Of a DNA stretch of 64,000 nucleotides, positions 24,332 through 38,995 are shown one piece after another; position 1 is the stretch's first letter, and every line of letters starts with the position of its first letter. The DNA is from Kosakonia radicincitans DSM 16656 (GTDB taxonomy: Bacteria; Pseudomonadota; Gammaproteobacteria; Enterobacterales; Enterobacteriaceae). Made by a program: the position numbers and the translations under genes. Under the pieces are notes generated by a model. That model was not told where the DNA came from and made no database searches. It saw only the letters and a program-made list of their open reading frames with translations. The DNA is taken from positions 1,302,001 through 1,366,000 of the forward strand of contig NZ_CP018016.1 of NCBI RefSeq assembly GCF_000280495.2. Reading direction: 5' to 3'.

Positions 24332-25488
24332 ACCGGATCGACCGGCACAACGTTTTCGCTGGGATAGCAGCCAAGCACTTTCAGCGAACGGGTGATATCG
24401 CCCAGTTCGCGCAGCGCTTTTTGCATTTCTGCTGAGTGGAGATTGGCCTGCACATCAAGGTAGAACATCTCTTCCCACGGATTGCCATGAATCGGACGCG
24501 ACTCCAGTTTGGTCATGATCAGGTTGTGATTGCGCAGCACCAGCAGCGCTTCAACCAGCGCACCAGCCTGTTGGCCTGTCGCCATCAGTAGCGTGGTTTT
24601 CGCCGGAACCTGCTCTGATACATCAATGGCTTTACGCGCCAGCACGATAAAGCGGGTGATGTTCTGTGTCTGGTTCGCCAGATTCCGCTCCAGCACCTGT
24701 AAACCGTACAGTGCGCCGCCCGCTTCGCTGCCCAGCGCAGCAACGTGCGGTGAGCTCGCCTGCGCCACTTTCTCCATCGCAGCCGAGGTGCTTTCGCAAT
24801 ATTCGATTTTCCACTGCGGGTAGCGGTTCAGGAACTGGCTGCACTGCTGGAAAGGTTGCGGGTGGCTGTAAACCGTCTGGATCTGCTCAAGATCTGTCGA
24901 GCCGGAAACCAACACACAGTGATCGATAGGCACAGTCAGTTCACCAACAATCGACAAGCTGGTGTGCTGAAGTAAATCGTACACGTCGTTGATAGCACCA
25001 GAGCTGGTATTTTCCAGCGGCACCACGGCGTAATCCGCCTGGCCGGTTTCGACCTGGTTAAAAATATCGTGAAACTTCAGGCAACCGCTCTCGATAAATT
25101 GCTCAAAATGGCGGGCGGCGTACTGACGCGCCGCGAGGTGCGAATAAGAGCCTTTCGGCCCCAGAAAAGCGATGCGCGCTGAGTGCGGATTGATCTTGTT
25201 GAGGTGCTGCTGGAGCAGAGCTTGCTGAGTCAGGACGGAATCTTCAATGATCAGCTGGAACAGGCGGGTGATGTAATGTGCATCGAGGTGATGCGCTTTG
25301 CCCAGTTGGATCAGGCGCTCCAGTAAATCCCGCTCGCGGTCGATATCGCGCACCGGGCGGTGTGAGTCGAGCTTGGCTTTGCCGACTTCAACGGAGAGCT
25401 GGCGGCGCTCGGCTAGCAGGGTCAGCAACTGCTCATCCAGTGCACTGATCTTTACGCGTAAATCCAGTAAGGGGTTTTCAGCCGTCAT
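24328..25488 (-). CDS. pheA: Chorismate mutase / prephenate dehydratase
   Basis: A 386-residue enzyme, the E. coli length. It has chorismate mutase (1 to about 95), prephenate dehydratase (about 105-285, [17 protein letters not shown]) and a C-terminal ACT regulatory domain (about 297-386) with the GALV and ESRP motifs of phenylalanine binding. It makes phenylpyruvate and is feedback inhibited by phenylalanine. Expression is set by the pheL attenuator upstream. Confidence 0.98.
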   Translation of the reverse strand: MTAENPLLDLRVKISALDEQLLTLLAERRQLSVEVGKAKLDSHRPVRDIDRERDLLERLIQLGKAHHLDAHYITRLFQLIIEDSVLTQQALLQQHLNKINPHSARIAFLGPKGSYSHLAARQYAARHFEQFIESGCLKFHDIFNQVETGQADYAVVPLENTSSGAINDVYDLLQHTSLSIVGELTVPIDHCVLVSGSTDLEQIQTVYSHPQPFQQCSQFLNRYPQWKIEYCESTSAAMEKVAQASSPHVAALGSEAGGALYGLQVLERNLANQTQNITRFIVLARKAIDVSEQVPAKTTLLMATGQQAGALVEALLVLRNHNLIMTKLESRPIHGNPWEEMFYLDVQANLHSAEMQKALRELGDITRSLKVLGCYPSENVVPVDPV

Positions 25489-25507
25489 GTTGTTGCCTTT
25501 TATTATT

Positions 25508-25538
25508 AAAAAAAAAGCCTCCCGGAGTGGGAGGCCTT
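25508..25538 (-). terminator. pheA attenuator terminator
   Basis: On the minus strand AGGCCTCCC-ACTCC-GGGAGGCT is followed by nine T, between pheL and pheA. It ends transcription early when phenylalanyl-tRNA is plentiful. Confidence 0.92.
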
Positions 25539-25581
25539 ATTGTTCGTCTTCGCATTCTTTATCACAAAACGAATCGCCTCC

Positions 25582-25632
25582 CTATTTGGGGAAGGTAAAA
25601 AAGAATGCGAAGAAGAACGGTACAAGTTTCAT
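25582..25632 (-). CDS. pheL: pheA leader peptide
   Basis: A 16-residue peptide, MKLVPFFFAFFFTFPK, with seven Phe codons. Ribosome stalling at these codons when charged tRNA-Phe is scarce prevents the attenuator from forming. The E. coli peptide is nearly the same but starts differently. AAAGGA lies upstream of the ATG. Confidence 0.96.
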   Translation of the reverse strand: MKLVPFFFAFFFTFPK

Positions 25633-25658
25633 GTAAATTTCCTTTGAGCGACCGAAGT

Positions 25659-25688
25659 ACAGTACCCGCACTGTTTTCGCTCTGTCAA
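25659..25688 (-). promoter_or_regulatory. pheL-pheA promoter
   Basis: The minus strand reads TTGACA (25683-25688), an 18-bp spacer and TACTGT (25659-25664), about 27 bp before the pheL start. The -35 box is a perfect match. Confidence 0.75.
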
Positions 25689-25689
25689 T

Positions 25690-25712
25690 AAAAAACGCGC
25701 CCGCAGGCGCGT
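25690..25712 (-). terminator. raiA terminator
   Basis: The minus strand reads ACGCGCC-TGCG-GGCGCGT followed by a T run, just after the raiA stop and abutting the pheL promoter. Confidence 0.9.
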
Positions 25713-25735
25713 TGGATATGGACTCAATGTAGAGA

Positions 25736-26122
<387 letters not shown>

Positions 26123-26136
26123 TTAATGTCAAAAAG

Positions 26137-26152
26137 CGTGATTTAAATCACA
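26137..26152 (-). promoter_or_regulatory. CRP-like site upstream of raiA
   Basis: CGTGATTTAAATCACA matches the CRP pattern TGTGA-N6-TCACA with one mismatch. It is centred about 30 bp from a -10-like TATGCT (26111-26116), fitting activation from near -41. Confidence 0.65.
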
Positions 26153-26295
26153 TTATTTTGTCGGTTTTTGTCAAAGGAAAGGTTTTGTGAGGCAGAACAG
26201 GAAGAGGGGAAAATTACCTTGTGGAACTCTCCATTAGCGGTCATAGTTGATTGGATGAATTGCGGCTAAACCGCTTCAGCTATTGGTGAAATGAA

Positions 26296-26325
26296 TAAAA
26301 AAACGGCAGCCACTGGCTGCCGTTT
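26296..26325 (-). terminator. bamD terminator
   Basis: AAACGGCAGCC-ACT-GGCTGCCGTTT is a perfect 11-bp stem flanked by A and T runs just after bamD. The rest of the raiA-bamD gap shows nothing beyond the raiA regulatory region. Confidence 0.92.
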
Positions 26326-26339
26326 TGTGTTTCAGAGAC

Positions 26340-27077
26340 TTATGTATTGCTGCTGTTGGCCGCGATAATTTTCGCAACCTTGTCTGCCTGCGCGTTCATT
26401 TGCATCTCGCGGTAGGCTTTTTCCATTTTCGGCAGCGCATCACGTGTCGCCTGCGTATCCGGATAATCACGCAGCATGCCTTCTACGCGGTTGACAACCG
26501 CAACCCAGGCACCGCGATCGGTGTAGTAGTTCACCACCGACAGCTCATATTTCGACAGACGATCTTTCAGGAACACCAGACGCTTGGTGGCATCGGTAAC
26601 GTACTGGCTCTGCGGATAGCCGCGTACCAGTTTGCTGAAGTCATTGAACGCCTCACGCGCATGAGCCGGGTCACGATCGCTGCGATCCACGCCGAAGAAC
26701 CCTTGCAGAGCACTGTCGTCCAGCGCCATGTTGGTCAGCCCACGCATATACATCACATAATCGATGTTCGGATGGGTTGGGTTCAGACGAATAAAACGGT
26801 CAATCGCGGCTTGCGCCAGCGGTAAATCGGCGTTTTTGTAGTAGGCGTAGATCAGATCCAACTGCACTTGCTGTGAGTACGGACCAAACGGATAACGATT
26901 ATCCAGTGCTTCCAGTTGCGTTATTGCCGCCTTCCAGTTACCGTCTTGCAGTTTTTGCTGGGCAGTCGCGTAGATTTCATTTGGTGGATTATCAGGCACC
27001 TCTTCCTTTGAACCGGAGCAACCCGCCAAAGCCAGACTCAACGTGGCGGCTGCCACCAGATATTTCAAGCGCGTCAT
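26340..27077 (-). CDS. bamD: Outer-membrane assembly lipoprotein BamD
   Basis: A 245-residue lipoprotein, the E. coli length. The signal peptide ends in LALAGC with acylated Cys20. Five TPR-like repeats follow ([34 protein letters not shown] and on). BamD is the essential partner of BamA in inserting outer-membrane beta-barrels. It is divergent from rluD, as in E. coli. Confidence 0.98.
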   Translation of the reverse strand: MTRLKYLVAAATLSLALAGCSGSKEEVPDNPPNEIYATAQQKLQDGNWKAAITQLEALDNRYPFGPYSQQVQLDLIYAYYKNADLPLAQAAIDRFIRLNPTHPNIDYVMYMRGLTNMALDDSALQGFFGVDRSDRDPAHAREAFNDFSKLVRGYPQSQYVTDATKRLVFLKDRLSKYELSVVNYYTDRGAWVAVVNRVEGMLRDYPDTQATRDALPKMEKAYREMQMNAQADKVAKIIAANSSNT

Positions 27078-27208
27078 GACGTTTAGACTTTCCTCAGAAT
27101 GTTTATGCGGGAGATTCTTTATTCCTGCTCCCGACTAAGACCAGCTACAATAGCACACTATATTAAACGGCGAAGCCGTAAAACCCAACGTTAACGAAGA
27201 AGCTGTAT

Positions 27209-28189
27209 ATGGCACAACGAGTACAACTCACCGCAACGGTGTCCGAAAACCAACTCGGTCAACGCTTAGATCAGGCTTTGGCCGAATTGTTCCCGGATTA
27301 TTCACGTTCGCGAATAAAAGAATGGATCCTCGACCAGCACGTGCAGGTCAACGGCAGTATTTGCGACAAACCGAAAGAGAAAGTGTTGGGTGGAGAACGC
27401 ATCACTATTGATGTGGAAATTGAAGAAGAAGCGCGCTTCGAACCGCAGGATATCCCACTGAACATCGTCTATGAAGATGATGACATTATCGTGATCAATA
27501 AACCGCGCGACCTCGTCGTTCACCCGGGTGCAGGTAACCCGGACGGTACGGTGCTGAATGCATTGCTGCACTATTATCCGCCGATTGCCGATGTTCCGCG
27601 CGCGGGGATCGTGCACCGTCTGGACAAAGATACCACCGGCTTGATGGTGGTAGCGAAAACGATCCCGGCGCAAACACGGCTGGTCGAGTCGCTGCAACTG
27701 CGCGAAATCACGCGTGAATATGAAGCGGTAGCGATTGGGCATATGACGTCAGGTGGTACGGTTGAAGAACCCATCAGTCGCCACCCGACCAAGCGTACTC
27801 ATATGTCGGTGCACCCGATGGGTAAACCGGCGGTAACGCACTACCGCATTATGGAGCACTTCCGTGTGCACACGCGTCTGCGCCTGCGTCTGGAAACCGG
27901 CCGCACCCACCAGATCCGCGTGCATATGGCGCATATCACTCATCCGCTGGTTGGCGATCAGCTTTATGGTGGCCGTCCGCGTCCGCCGAAAGGCGCTTCC
28001 GACGAATTTATCGATGTGCTGCGCAAGTTTGATCGTCAGGCTCTGCACGCTACGATGCTGCGTCTTTACCACCCCATCAGCGGCATTGAGATGGAGTGGC
28101 ACGCGCCTATTCCGCAGGACATGGTGGATTTGATTGCTGCCATGCGCGCGGATTTTGAAACCCATAAGGACGATGTCGCCTGGTTATGA
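27209..28189 (+). CDS. rluD: 23S rRNA pseudouridine synthase D
   Basis: A 326-residue synthase that makes pseudouridines 1911, 1915 and 1917 in helix 69 of 23S rRNA. It has an N-terminal S4 RNA-binding domain (about 18-80) and the RluA catalytic motif HRLDKDTTG near residue 137 with the catalytic Asp. It overlaps pgeF by 4 bp. Confidence 0.98.
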   Translation: MAQRVQLTATVSENQLGQRLDQALAELFPDYSRSRIKEWILDQHVQVNGSICDKPKEKVLGGERITIDVEIEEEARFEPQDIPLNIVYEDDDIIVINKPRDLVVHPGAGNPDGTVLNALLHYYPPIADVPRAGIVHRLDKDTTGLMVVAKTIPAQTRLVESLQLREITREYEAVAIGHMTSGGTVEEPISRHPTKRTHMSVHPMGKPAVTHYRIMEHFRVHTRLRLRLETGRTHQIRVHMAHITHPLVGDQLYGGRPRPPKGASDEFIDVLRKFDRQALHATMLRLYHPISGIEMEWHAPIPQDMVDLIAAMRADFETHKDDVAWL

Positions 28190-28917
28190 CCAAACTGATC
28201 CTCCCTGAGTGGCCGCAGCCGAAAGGCGTGGCGTCATGCAGTTCAACCCGTATCGGTGGTGTGAGCTTGTCACCTTATCACTCGCTAAACCTCGGCGCCC
28301 ACTGTGGCGACGATGCGGAGCATGTGGAAGAGAATCGCAAACGAATGTTTGCCGGGGGAGGGCTGCCTTCAAAACCGGTATGGCTTGAGCAGGTACACGG
28401 TACCGACGTACTGCTGCTCGATGGTGGGCCTTATACCTCTAAACGGGCGGATGCGTCATACAGCAACACGCCCGGTGCGGTTTGCGCGGTGATGACCGCC
28501 GACTGCCTGCCGGTGCTGTTTTGCAATCGTGATGGAACCGAAGTCGCTGCTGCTCATGCCGGTTGGCGCGGGTTGTGTGCGGGCGTGCTGGAAAAGACGG
28601 TTGCCTGTTTTACCGACCAGCCGGAAAACCTGCTCGCCTGGTTAGGCCCAGCGATTGGGCCGCAGGCGTTTGAAGTCGGCGCAGAAGTGCGTGAGGCATT
28701 TATGGCGCATGATGTCGAGGCCGATCGGGCTTTTCGTCCGCACGGTGAGAAATATTTTGCTGATATCTACCAGCTCGCGCGCCAGCGTCTGGCGTCGGTG
28801 GGCGTCCAGCAAGTATTCGGTGGTGAGCACTGCACCTTCAGTCAAAAGGATAATTTTTTCTCATACCGCCGGGACAAGATAACCGGCCGTATGGCAAGTT
28901 TTATTTGGCTGATATAA
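28186..28917 (+). CDS. pgeF: Peptidoglycan editing factor / YfiH-family oxidoreductase
   Basis: A 243-residue protein of the YfiH/laccase-domain family. Zinc ligands are in VHGTDV, TADCLPV and HAGWRG. E. coli PgeF removes wrongly incorporated residues from peptidoglycan precursors (MurC errors). It is coupled to rluD by a 4-bp overlap. Confidence 0.95.
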   Translation: MTKLILPEWPQPKGVASCSSTRIGGVSLSPYHSLNLGAHCGDDAEHVEENRKRMFAGGGLPSKPVWLEQVHGTDVLLLDGGPYTSKRADASYSNTPGAVCAVMTADCLPVLFCNRDGTEVAAAHAGWRGLCAGVLEKTVACFTDQPENLLAWLGPAIGPQAFEVGAEVREAFMAHDVEADRAFRPHGEKYFADIYQLARQRLASVGVQQVFGGEHCTFSQKDNFFSYRRDKITGRMASFIWLI

Positions 28918-28979
28918 CCTAAAGAATCAAGACGATCCAGTTCGCATATGCTTTCTTTTGCATAATTCAGGTCACTCAC

Positions 28980-29008
28980 CTTGAATAATTGAGGGATGAC
29001 CTCATTTA
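28980..29008 (+). promoter_or_regulatory. Sigma-32 heat-shock promoter of clpB
   Basis: CTTGAA (28980-28985) and CCTCATTT (29000-29007), 14 bp apart, match the RpoH pattern CTTGAA-N13-15-CCCCATNT, 39 bp before clpB. Confidence 0.82.
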
Positions 29009-29046
29009 ATCTCCAGTAGCAATTTTGACCTGTTATGGGAGGAGTT

Positions 29047-31620
29047 ATGCGTCTGGATCGTCTTACCAATAAATTCCAGCTTGCTCTTGCCGATGCCCAG
29101 TCTCTCGCGCTGGGGCACGACAACCAATTTATCGAACCCCTTCATTTAATGAGCGCCCTGCTGAAGCAGGAAGGCGGTTCGGTTTTTCCTTTATTAACCT
29201 CTGCTGGCGTTAATGCTGGCTCGCTACGTACAGCCGTTGAAGAGGCATTGAGCCGTTTACCGCAGGTGGAAGGCACCGGCGGCGATGTGCAGCCTTCTCA
29301 GGATTTAGTACGTGTGCTCAATCTTTGCGACAAGCTGGCGCAAAAACGGGGTGACAACTTTATTTCGTCAGAACTTTTTGTTCTGGCGGCGCTGGAGTCT
29401 CGCGGTACGCTGACCGATTTACTGAAATCGGCGGGCGCAACTACGGCGAATGTGACTCAGGCCATTGAACAAATGCGTGGGGGTGAAAACGTGAACGATC
29501 AAGGGGCTGAAGACCAACGTCAGGCCTTGAAGAAATTCACCGTCGATCTGACCGAGCGTGCCGAACAAGGCAAGCTCGATCCGGTTATCGGCCGTGACGA
29601 AGAGATCCGCCGTACCATTCAGGTACTGCAACGCCGGACTAAAAACAACCCGGTGCTGATTGGTGAGCCGGGGGTGGGTAAAACCGCTATCGTTGAAGGA
29701 CTGGCGCAGCGCATTGTTAATGGTGAAGTGCCGGAAGGGCTGAAAGGTCGGCGCGTTCTGGCGCTGGACATGGGCGCGCTGGTGGCCGGGGCGAAATACC
29801 GTGGTGAGTTTGAAGAGCGCCTGAAAGGAGTGCTGAACGATCTCTCTAAACAGGAAGGCAATGTCATTCTGTTTATCGACGAACTGCATACCATGGTTGG
29901 CGCCGGGAAAGCCGATGGTGCGATGGATGCGGGTAATATGCTGAAGCCAGCACTGGCGCGTGGCGAACTGCATTGCGTTGGTGCCACCACGCTGGATGAG
30001 TATCGTCAGTATATAGAGAAAGATGCTGCGCTGGAGCGTCGTTTCCAGAAAGTGTTTGTTGCTGAGCCGACAGTGGAAGATACCATTGCGATTCTGCGTG
30101 GCCTGAAAGAGCGTTATGAGCTGCACCACCATGTGCAGATTACCGACCCGGCGATCGTCGCGGCGGCAACGTTGTCGCATCGCTATATTGCCGATCGCCA
30201 GTTGCCGGATAAGGCTATCGACCTGATCGATGAAGCTGCATCCAGCATTCGTATGCAGATTGACTCTAAACCGGAAGAGCTTGACCGTCTTGATCGCCGT
30301 ATTATCCAGCTCAAGCTGGAACAGCGCGCGCTGATGAAAGAGTCTGACGAAGCGAGTAAAAAACGCCTCGAAATGCTTAACGAAGAGCTGGAAGATAAAG
30401 AGCGTCAGTATTCGGCATTAGAAGAAGAGTGGAAAGCTGAGAAAGCTTCTCTCTCCGGCACCCAGACCATTAAGGCTGAACTGGAACAGGCGAAAATCGC
30501 GATGGAACAGGCGCGGCGTAATGGCGATCTTGGACGGATGTCGGAGTTGCAGTACGGGAAAATACCCGAACTGGAAAAACAGCTGGAAGCGGCAACCCAG
30601 GCTGAAGGCAAAACGATGCGTCTGTTGCGTAATCGCGTGACGGATATTGAGATCGCCGAAGTGCTGGCGCGCTGGACCGGTATTCCGGTGTCGCGGATGA
30701 TGGAAGGCGAACGTGAAAAACTGTTGCGCATGGAGCATGACCTGCATCATCGCGTGATTGGTCAGGACGAAGCGGTAGAAGCGGTATCGAACGCCATTCG
30801 CCGTAGCCGTGCGGGTCTGTCAGATCCGAATCGCCCGATCGGTTCGTTCCTGTTCCTTGGGCCAACCGGGGTAGGGAAAACCGAGCTGTGTAAATCGCTG
30901 GCGAACTTTATGTTCGATAGCGACGATGCAATGGTGCGTATCGACATGTCTGAGTTTATGGAAAAACACTCCGTTTCTCGGCTGGTGGGTGCACCTCCGG
31001 GATATGTCGGTTATGAAGAAGGTGGCTATCTGACAGAAGCGGTTCGTCGTCGCCCCTATTCCGTCATCCTGCTGGATGAAGTGGAAAAAGCGCATCCGGA
31101 TGTATTCAACATCTTGTTGCAGGTGCTTGACGATGGTCGTCTGACGGATGGACAGGGCAGGACGGTGGATTTCCGTAATACTGTCGTGATCATGACTTCG
31201 AACCTCGGTTCCGATCTGATTCAGGAACGTTTCGGCGATCTGGATTATGGTCATATGAAGGAACTGGTTATGGGAGTGGTAAGTCAAAGCTTCCGTCCGG
31301 AGTTTATCAACCGTATTGATGAAGTGGTTGTCTTCCATCCGCTGGGTGAGAAACATATTGCTGCTATTGCGCAGATCCAGTTGCAGCGTTTGTACAAACG
31401 TCTGGAAGAGCGTGGCTATGCGGTGACTATCTCTGACGAAGCCCTGAAGCTATTGAGCGCGAATGGTTACGATCCGGTGTATGGTGCGCGTCCGTTGAAA
31501 CGTGCTATCCAACAACAGATCGAAAACCCGCTGGCGCAGCAGATATTGTCTGGTGAGCTTATTCCAGGCAAAACGGTGCAGCTTGTCGTAAAAGACGATC
31601 GTATTGTGGCAGTGCAGTAA
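29047..31620 (+). CDS. clpB: Protein disaggregase ClpB
   Basis: An 857-residue Hsp100 ATPase with the E. coli length. The N-terminal domain (1 to about 145) precedes AAA1 with Walker A GEPGVGKT near 206 and a coiled-coil middle domain (about 410-530); AAA2 has GPTGVGKT near 605. It rescues aggregated proteins with DnaK. The start at 29047 gives the E. coli N-terminus. A GTG at 29491 (codon 149) matches the internal start used in E. coli for the short form ClpB-beta. Confidence 0.98.
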   Translation: MRLDRLTNKFQLALADAQSLALGHDNQFIEPLHLMSALLKQEGGSVFPLLTSAGVNAGSLRTAVEEALSRLPQVEGTGGDVQPSQDLVRVLNLCDKLAQKRGDNFISSELFVLAALESRGTLTDLLKSAGATTANVTQAIEQMRGGENVNDQGAEDQRQALKKFTVDLTERAEQGKLDPVIGRDEEIRRTIQVLQRRTKNNPVLIGEPGVGKTAIVEGLAQRIVNGEVPEGLKGRRVLALDMGALVAGAKYRGEFEERLKGVLNDLSKQEGNVILFIDELHTMVGAGKADGAMDAGNMLKPALARGELHCVGATTLDEYRQYIEKDAALERRFQKVFVAEPTVEDTIAILRGLKERYELHHHVQITDPAIVAAATLSHRYIADRQLPDKAIDLIDEAASSIRMQIDSKPEELDRLDRRIIQLKLEQRALMKESDEASKKRLEMLNEELEDKERQYSALEEEWKAEKASLSGTQTIKAELEQAKIAMEQARRNGDLGRMSELQYGKIPELEKQLEAATQAEGKTMRLLRNRVTDIEIAEVLARWTGIPVSRMMEGEREKLLRMEHDLHHRVIGQDEAVEAVSNAIRRSRAGLSDPNRPIGSFLFLGPTGVGKTELCKSLANFMFDSDDAMVRIDMSEFMEKHSVSRLVGAPPGYVGYEEGGYLTEAVRRRPYSVILLDEVEKAHPDVFNILLQVLDDGRLTDGQGRTVDFRNTVVIMTSNLGSDLIQERFGDLDYGHMKELVMGVVSQSFRPEFINRIDEVVVFHPLGEKHIAAIAQIQLQRLYKRLEERGYAVTISDEALKLLSANGYDPVYGARPLKRAIQQQIENPLAQQILSGELIPGKTVQLVVKDDRIVAVQ

Positions 31621-31633
31621 GTCACAAAATAAA

Positions 31634-31662
31634 GAAAACGGGCCCTCAGGGGCTCGTTTTTG
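31634..31662 (+). terminator. clpB terminator
   Basis: AAAACGGGCCC-TCA-GGGGCTCGTTTTT forms an imperfect hairpin with a T run 14 bp after clpB. Confidence 0.85.
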
Positions 31663-31744
31663 TATAAAAACCAGGCAAAAATTACCTTTCAGAGGTCGGT
31701 TTGCCTGGAAAGTAATCAAACGATAACTTTTTTGAATTTTATAC

Positions 31745-31870
31745 TTGTCAGCCAGAATTATCTCCCTATAATGCGCCTCCACTGACACGGCACAACGGCA
31801 TACACACCGGCCTGTCAGGTAAAGAAATCTGAAAATAATCAGTTGACTTCACAGCGGGAAAGCGTAATAT
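31745..31870 (+). promoter_or_regulatory. rRNA operon tandem promoters P1 and P2
   Basis: P1 has TTGTCA (31745-31750), a 16-bp spacer and TATAAT (31767-31772), followed by GCGCC, the GC-rich discriminator of stringently controlled promoters. P2 has TTGACT (31843-31848), a 16-bp spacer and TAATAT (31865-31870). The A/T-rich stretch before P1 (31681-31744) is a likely UP element. The 430 bp between clpB and 16S hold no protein gene. Confidence 0.88.
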
Positions 31871-31905
31871 GCACACCCCGCGCCGCAGCGAAAACACAGC
31901 GGCAC

Positions 31906-31917
31906 TGCTCTTTAACA
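31906..31917 (+). promoter_or_regulatory. rrn leader boxA antitermination site
   Basis: TGCTCTTTAACA is the boxA sequence bound by NusB-NusE, which keeps RNA polymerase from stopping within the rRNA operon. Confidence 0.9.
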
Positions 31918-32049
31918 ATTTATCAGACAATCTGTGTGGGCACTCAGGTGACTGGATTCTTGATGTCTTCGGACAAAAAAATGAATACCAAGTCTCACGG
32001 GTGAACACGTAATTCATTACGAAGTTTAATTCGATGAGCATCAAACTTT

Positions 32050-33589
<1,540 letters not shown>

Positions 33590-33673
33590 CCTTAAAGAAC
33601 CATCTCCTGAAGTGCTCACACAGATTGTCTGATGAAAAGTAAAAAGCAAGGCGTCTTGCGAAGCAGACTATGT

Positions 33674-33749
33674 GTCCCCTTCGTCTAGAGGCCCAGGACA
33701 CCGCCCTTTCACGGCGGTAACAGGGGTTCGAATCCCCTAGGGGACGCCA
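33674..33749 (+). tRNA. gltT/gltU-type: tRNA-Glu (anticodon TTC) in the 16S-23S spacer
   Basis: This 76-nt cloverleaf has acceptor GTCCCCT/AGGGGAC, anticodon stem CCGCC/GGCGG around CTTTCAC with anticodon TTC, T-arm CAGGGGTTCGAATCCCCTG-like, and encoded CCA. Enterobacterial rrn spacers carry either tRNA-Glu or tRNA-Ile plus tRNA-Ala; this one is the Glu type, as in E. coli rrnG at the same locus. Confidence 0.98.
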
Positions 33750-33942
33750 CTTGCTGGTTTGTGAGTGAAAGTCACCTGCCGATGTATCTCAAAACTGACT
33801 CACGAGTCATGTTTGAGATATATGCTCTTTAAAAATCTGGATCAAGCTGAAAATTGAAACACTGAACAATGCGAATTGTTCGTGAGTCTCTCAAATTTTT
33901 GCAATGCGATGATGAATCGGAAGAAACATCTTCGGGTTGTGA

Positions 33943-36848
<2,906 letters not shown>

Positions 36849-36941
36849 ACAACGCCGAAGATGTTTTGGCGTGAGAGAGAATTTTTCAGCGTGATACAGA
36901 TTAAACCGGTGTGCCGCTGAGGCATGGCGGTGAACAGAATT

Positions 36942-37061
36942 TGCCTGGCGGCACTAGCGCGGTGGTCCCACCTGACCCCATGCCGAACTCAGAAGTGAAA
37001 CGCCGTAGCGCCGATGGTAGTGTGGGGTCTCCCCATGCGAGAGTAGGGAACTGCCAGGCAT
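36942..37061 (+). rRNA. 5S ribosomal RNA
   Basis: A 120-nt gene starting TGCCTGGCGGCACTAGCGCG and ending GGGAACTGCCAGGCAT. The ends pair to form helix I. One 5S copy follows the 23S gene, with no distal tRNA. Confidence 0.98.
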
Positions 37062-37075
37062 CAAACCAGTGAAGA

Positions 37076-37100
37076 GGCCATCCGGAAGGATGGCCTTTTT
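37076..37100 (+). terminator. rRNA operon terminator T1
   Basis: GGCCATCC-GGAA-GGATGGCC is a perfect 8-bp stem followed by TTTTT, 15 bp after the 5S gene. Confidence 0.95.
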
Positions 37101-37122
37101 GCGTCCGGGCGGAAGAGACAGG

Positions 37123-37152
37123 AAGCCCCGTGCCCCGGCACGGGGCTTTTTT
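37123..37152 (+). terminator. rRNA operon terminator T2
   Basis: AGCCCCGTGCC-CC-GGCACGGGGCT followed by TTTTT. This second strong terminator is in tandem with T1, as usual for rrn operons. Confidence 0.95.
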
Positions 37153-37331
37153 GCTTTATTTATTTTCCTGGTCAGGTCATATTCTTAATTGCTTATCCTG
37201 CTAAGCTAAAACGTGATTGTAATCACGATTTGATTATAACAAATATGTAACATTTCTATCTTTGCGCAGTGGTGGACAAGGATACTCACCATGGGCAAGT
37301 AACCTCTGGCTCTGGCAGGAGTATCATTCGA

Positions 37332-38630
37332 ATGGCTGAAAGCAGCATAACAACGCGTGAATCGCTCACCAGCAGCGATACTCGTAGAAGGGTGTGGGCG
37401 ATTATTGGTGCTTCATCGGGCAACCTGGTGGAGTGGTTTGATTTCTATGTCTACTCCTTTTGCTCTCTCTATTTTGCTCATATTTTTTTCCCGGCAGGCA
37501 ACACGACAACCCAGCTATTACAAACCGCAGGCGTATTTGCCGCCGGTTTTCTGATGCGTCCTATTGGCGGATGGTTATTCGGTCGAATCGCCGATCGCCG
37601 CGGGCGTAAAACCTCAATGCTGATCTCCGTCTGCATGATGTGCTTTGGATCGCTGGTCATTGCCTGTTTACCAGGTTATGACGCAATCGGCACCTGGGCT
37701 CCGGCACTATTATTGATTGCCCGTTTGTTCCAGGGGCTTTCTGTCGGCGGCGAGTACGGCACCAGTGCGACCTATATGAGCGAAGTCGCCGTGGAAGGGC
37801 GTAAAGGTTTTTACGCGTCATTCCAGTACGTTACGCTGATCGGTGGGCAACTGCTGGCGCTACTGGTTGTCGTGATCCTGCAACAGATCCTTGATGATGC
37901 TGAATTACGCGCATGGGGCTGGCGTATTCCCTTTGCTATTGGAGCAGTGCTGGCTATTGTCGCTCTCTGGCTACGCCGCCAACTGGATGAAACATCGCAG
38001 CAAGAAGTTCGGGATTTAAAAGAAGCTGGTTCAATGAAAGGATTATGGCGCAACCGTAAAGCTTTTCTGATGGTGCTTGGGTTCACGGCGGGAGGATCGC
38101 TGGCATTTTACACCTTCACCACTTATATGCAGAAATACCTGGTTAATACGGCGGGTATGCACGCGAATGTTGCCAGCATCATCATGACTGTAGCTCTGTT
38201 TGTCTTCATGCTGATCCAACCGATTATTGGTGCTTTATCTGATAAGATTGGGCGCCGCACATCAATGCTGCTCTTCGGCGGTCTTTCAACGGTGTGCACA
38301 GTACCGATTCTCAGTGCATTGCACAGCGTCACGTCGCCATACGCGGCATTTGCTCTGGTGATGCTGGCGCTGGTGATCGTCAGCTTTTACACCTCAATCA
38401 GCGGGATCCTGAAAGCAGAAATGTTTCCCGCACAGGTACGCGCTCTGGGTGTCGGTCTTTCTTATGCCGTGGCAAATGCGTTATTTGGCGGTTCGGCGGA
38501 ATATGTGGCGCTGTCATTGAAGTCATTCGGTGTAGAAACCGCTTTTTTCTGGTACGTCACTGTGCTGGGAGCGTTAGCATTTCTGGTTTCGCTTATGCTT
38601 CATCGTAAAGGGAAAGGCATCCGTCTTTAG
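37332..38630 (+). CDS. kgtP: Alpha-ketoglutarate permease
   Basis: A 432-residue major facilitator protein with twelve predicted membrane helices, the same length as E. coli KgtP and in the same place after the rrn operon. The motifs [20 protein letters not shown] and [10 protein letters not shown] between helices 2 and 3 mark the metabolite:H+ symporter family. It takes up 2-oxoglutarate with protons. The start at 37332 was chosen for the E. coli length; CAGGAG lies 10 bp upstream. Confidence 0.95.
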   Translation: MAESSITTRESLTSSDTRRRVWAIIGASSGNLVEWFDFYVYSFCSLYFAHIFFPAGNTTTQLLQTAGVFAAGFLMRPIGGWLFGRIADRRGRKTSMLISVCMMCFGSLVIACLPGYDAIGTWAPALLLIARLFQGLSVGGEYGTSATYMSEVAVEGRKGFYASFQYVTLIGGQLLALLVVVILQQILDDAELRAWGWRIPFAIGAVLAIVALWLRRQLDETSQQEVRDLKEAGSMKGLWRNRKAFLMVLGFTAGGSLAFYTFTTYMQKYLVNTAGMHANVASIIMTVALFVFMLIQPIIGALSDKIGRRTSMLLFGGLSTVCTVPILSALHSVTSPYAAFALVMLALVIVSFYTSISGILKAEMFPAQVRALGVGLSYAVANALFGGSAEYVALSLKSFGVETAFFWYVTVLGALAFLVSLMLHRKGKGIRL

Positions 38631-38950
38631 TGATTTGCCAGTTGCCACACGGTATAACCCGTTGTGGCACCGGCAACATCCCATGCGAAATCTTTCCAGC
38701 TCCAGCCACTCCCCGCCGGACGGCTGTCCCAAAGCTCCTTCGATGCGCCAAGGCTAATTGAAAACATCAGCCCTACCATTGCGCTACGATCGCGGCTATA
38801 TCCCTGATGTTGCGCTACTTCGTTACCGGCGGCAGAAAGCATGGCGGAGCCCAGAAAATGCTGCGCCTTATCCTGCCCACTCCAGCTATCATTCGCCATA
38901 TGGCTACAGCCTGTCAGTAGCACCACACTTGCTATCATCATGTATTTCAT
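38627..38950 (-). CDS. yfiM: YfiM-family lipoprotein
   Basis: A 107-residue lipoprotein with a short signal peptide and lipobox LLTGC (Cys about 15), similar to E. coli YfiM (DUF2279); its function is unknown. It has a glycine-rich hydrophobic C-terminal stretch ([13 protein letters not shown]). It converges with kgtP, overlapping it by 4 bp, and follows pssA after a terminator. Confidence 0.88.
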   Translation of the reverse strand: MKYMMIASVVLLTGCSHMANDSWSGQDKAQHFLGSAMLSAAGNEVAQHQGYSRDRSAMVGLMFSISLGASKELWDSRPAGSGWSWKDFAWDVAGATTGYTVWQLANH

Positions 38951-38961
38951 CAGCAGACCCG

Positions 38962-38992
38962 AAAAAAAGCCCCATCGCAGAGACGGGGCTTA
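38962..38992 (-). terminator. pssA terminator
   Basis: The minus strand reads AAGCCCC, an 11-nt loop, then GGGGCTTTTTTT, immediately after the pssA stop. Confidence 0.88.
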
Positions 38993-38995
38993 GTT

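Noticed and set aside
33674..33749. tRNA-Glu considered as the prophage attachment target
   Set aside because: It lies 15 kb from the integrase, inside the rRNA operon, and the prophage junction is right after int.
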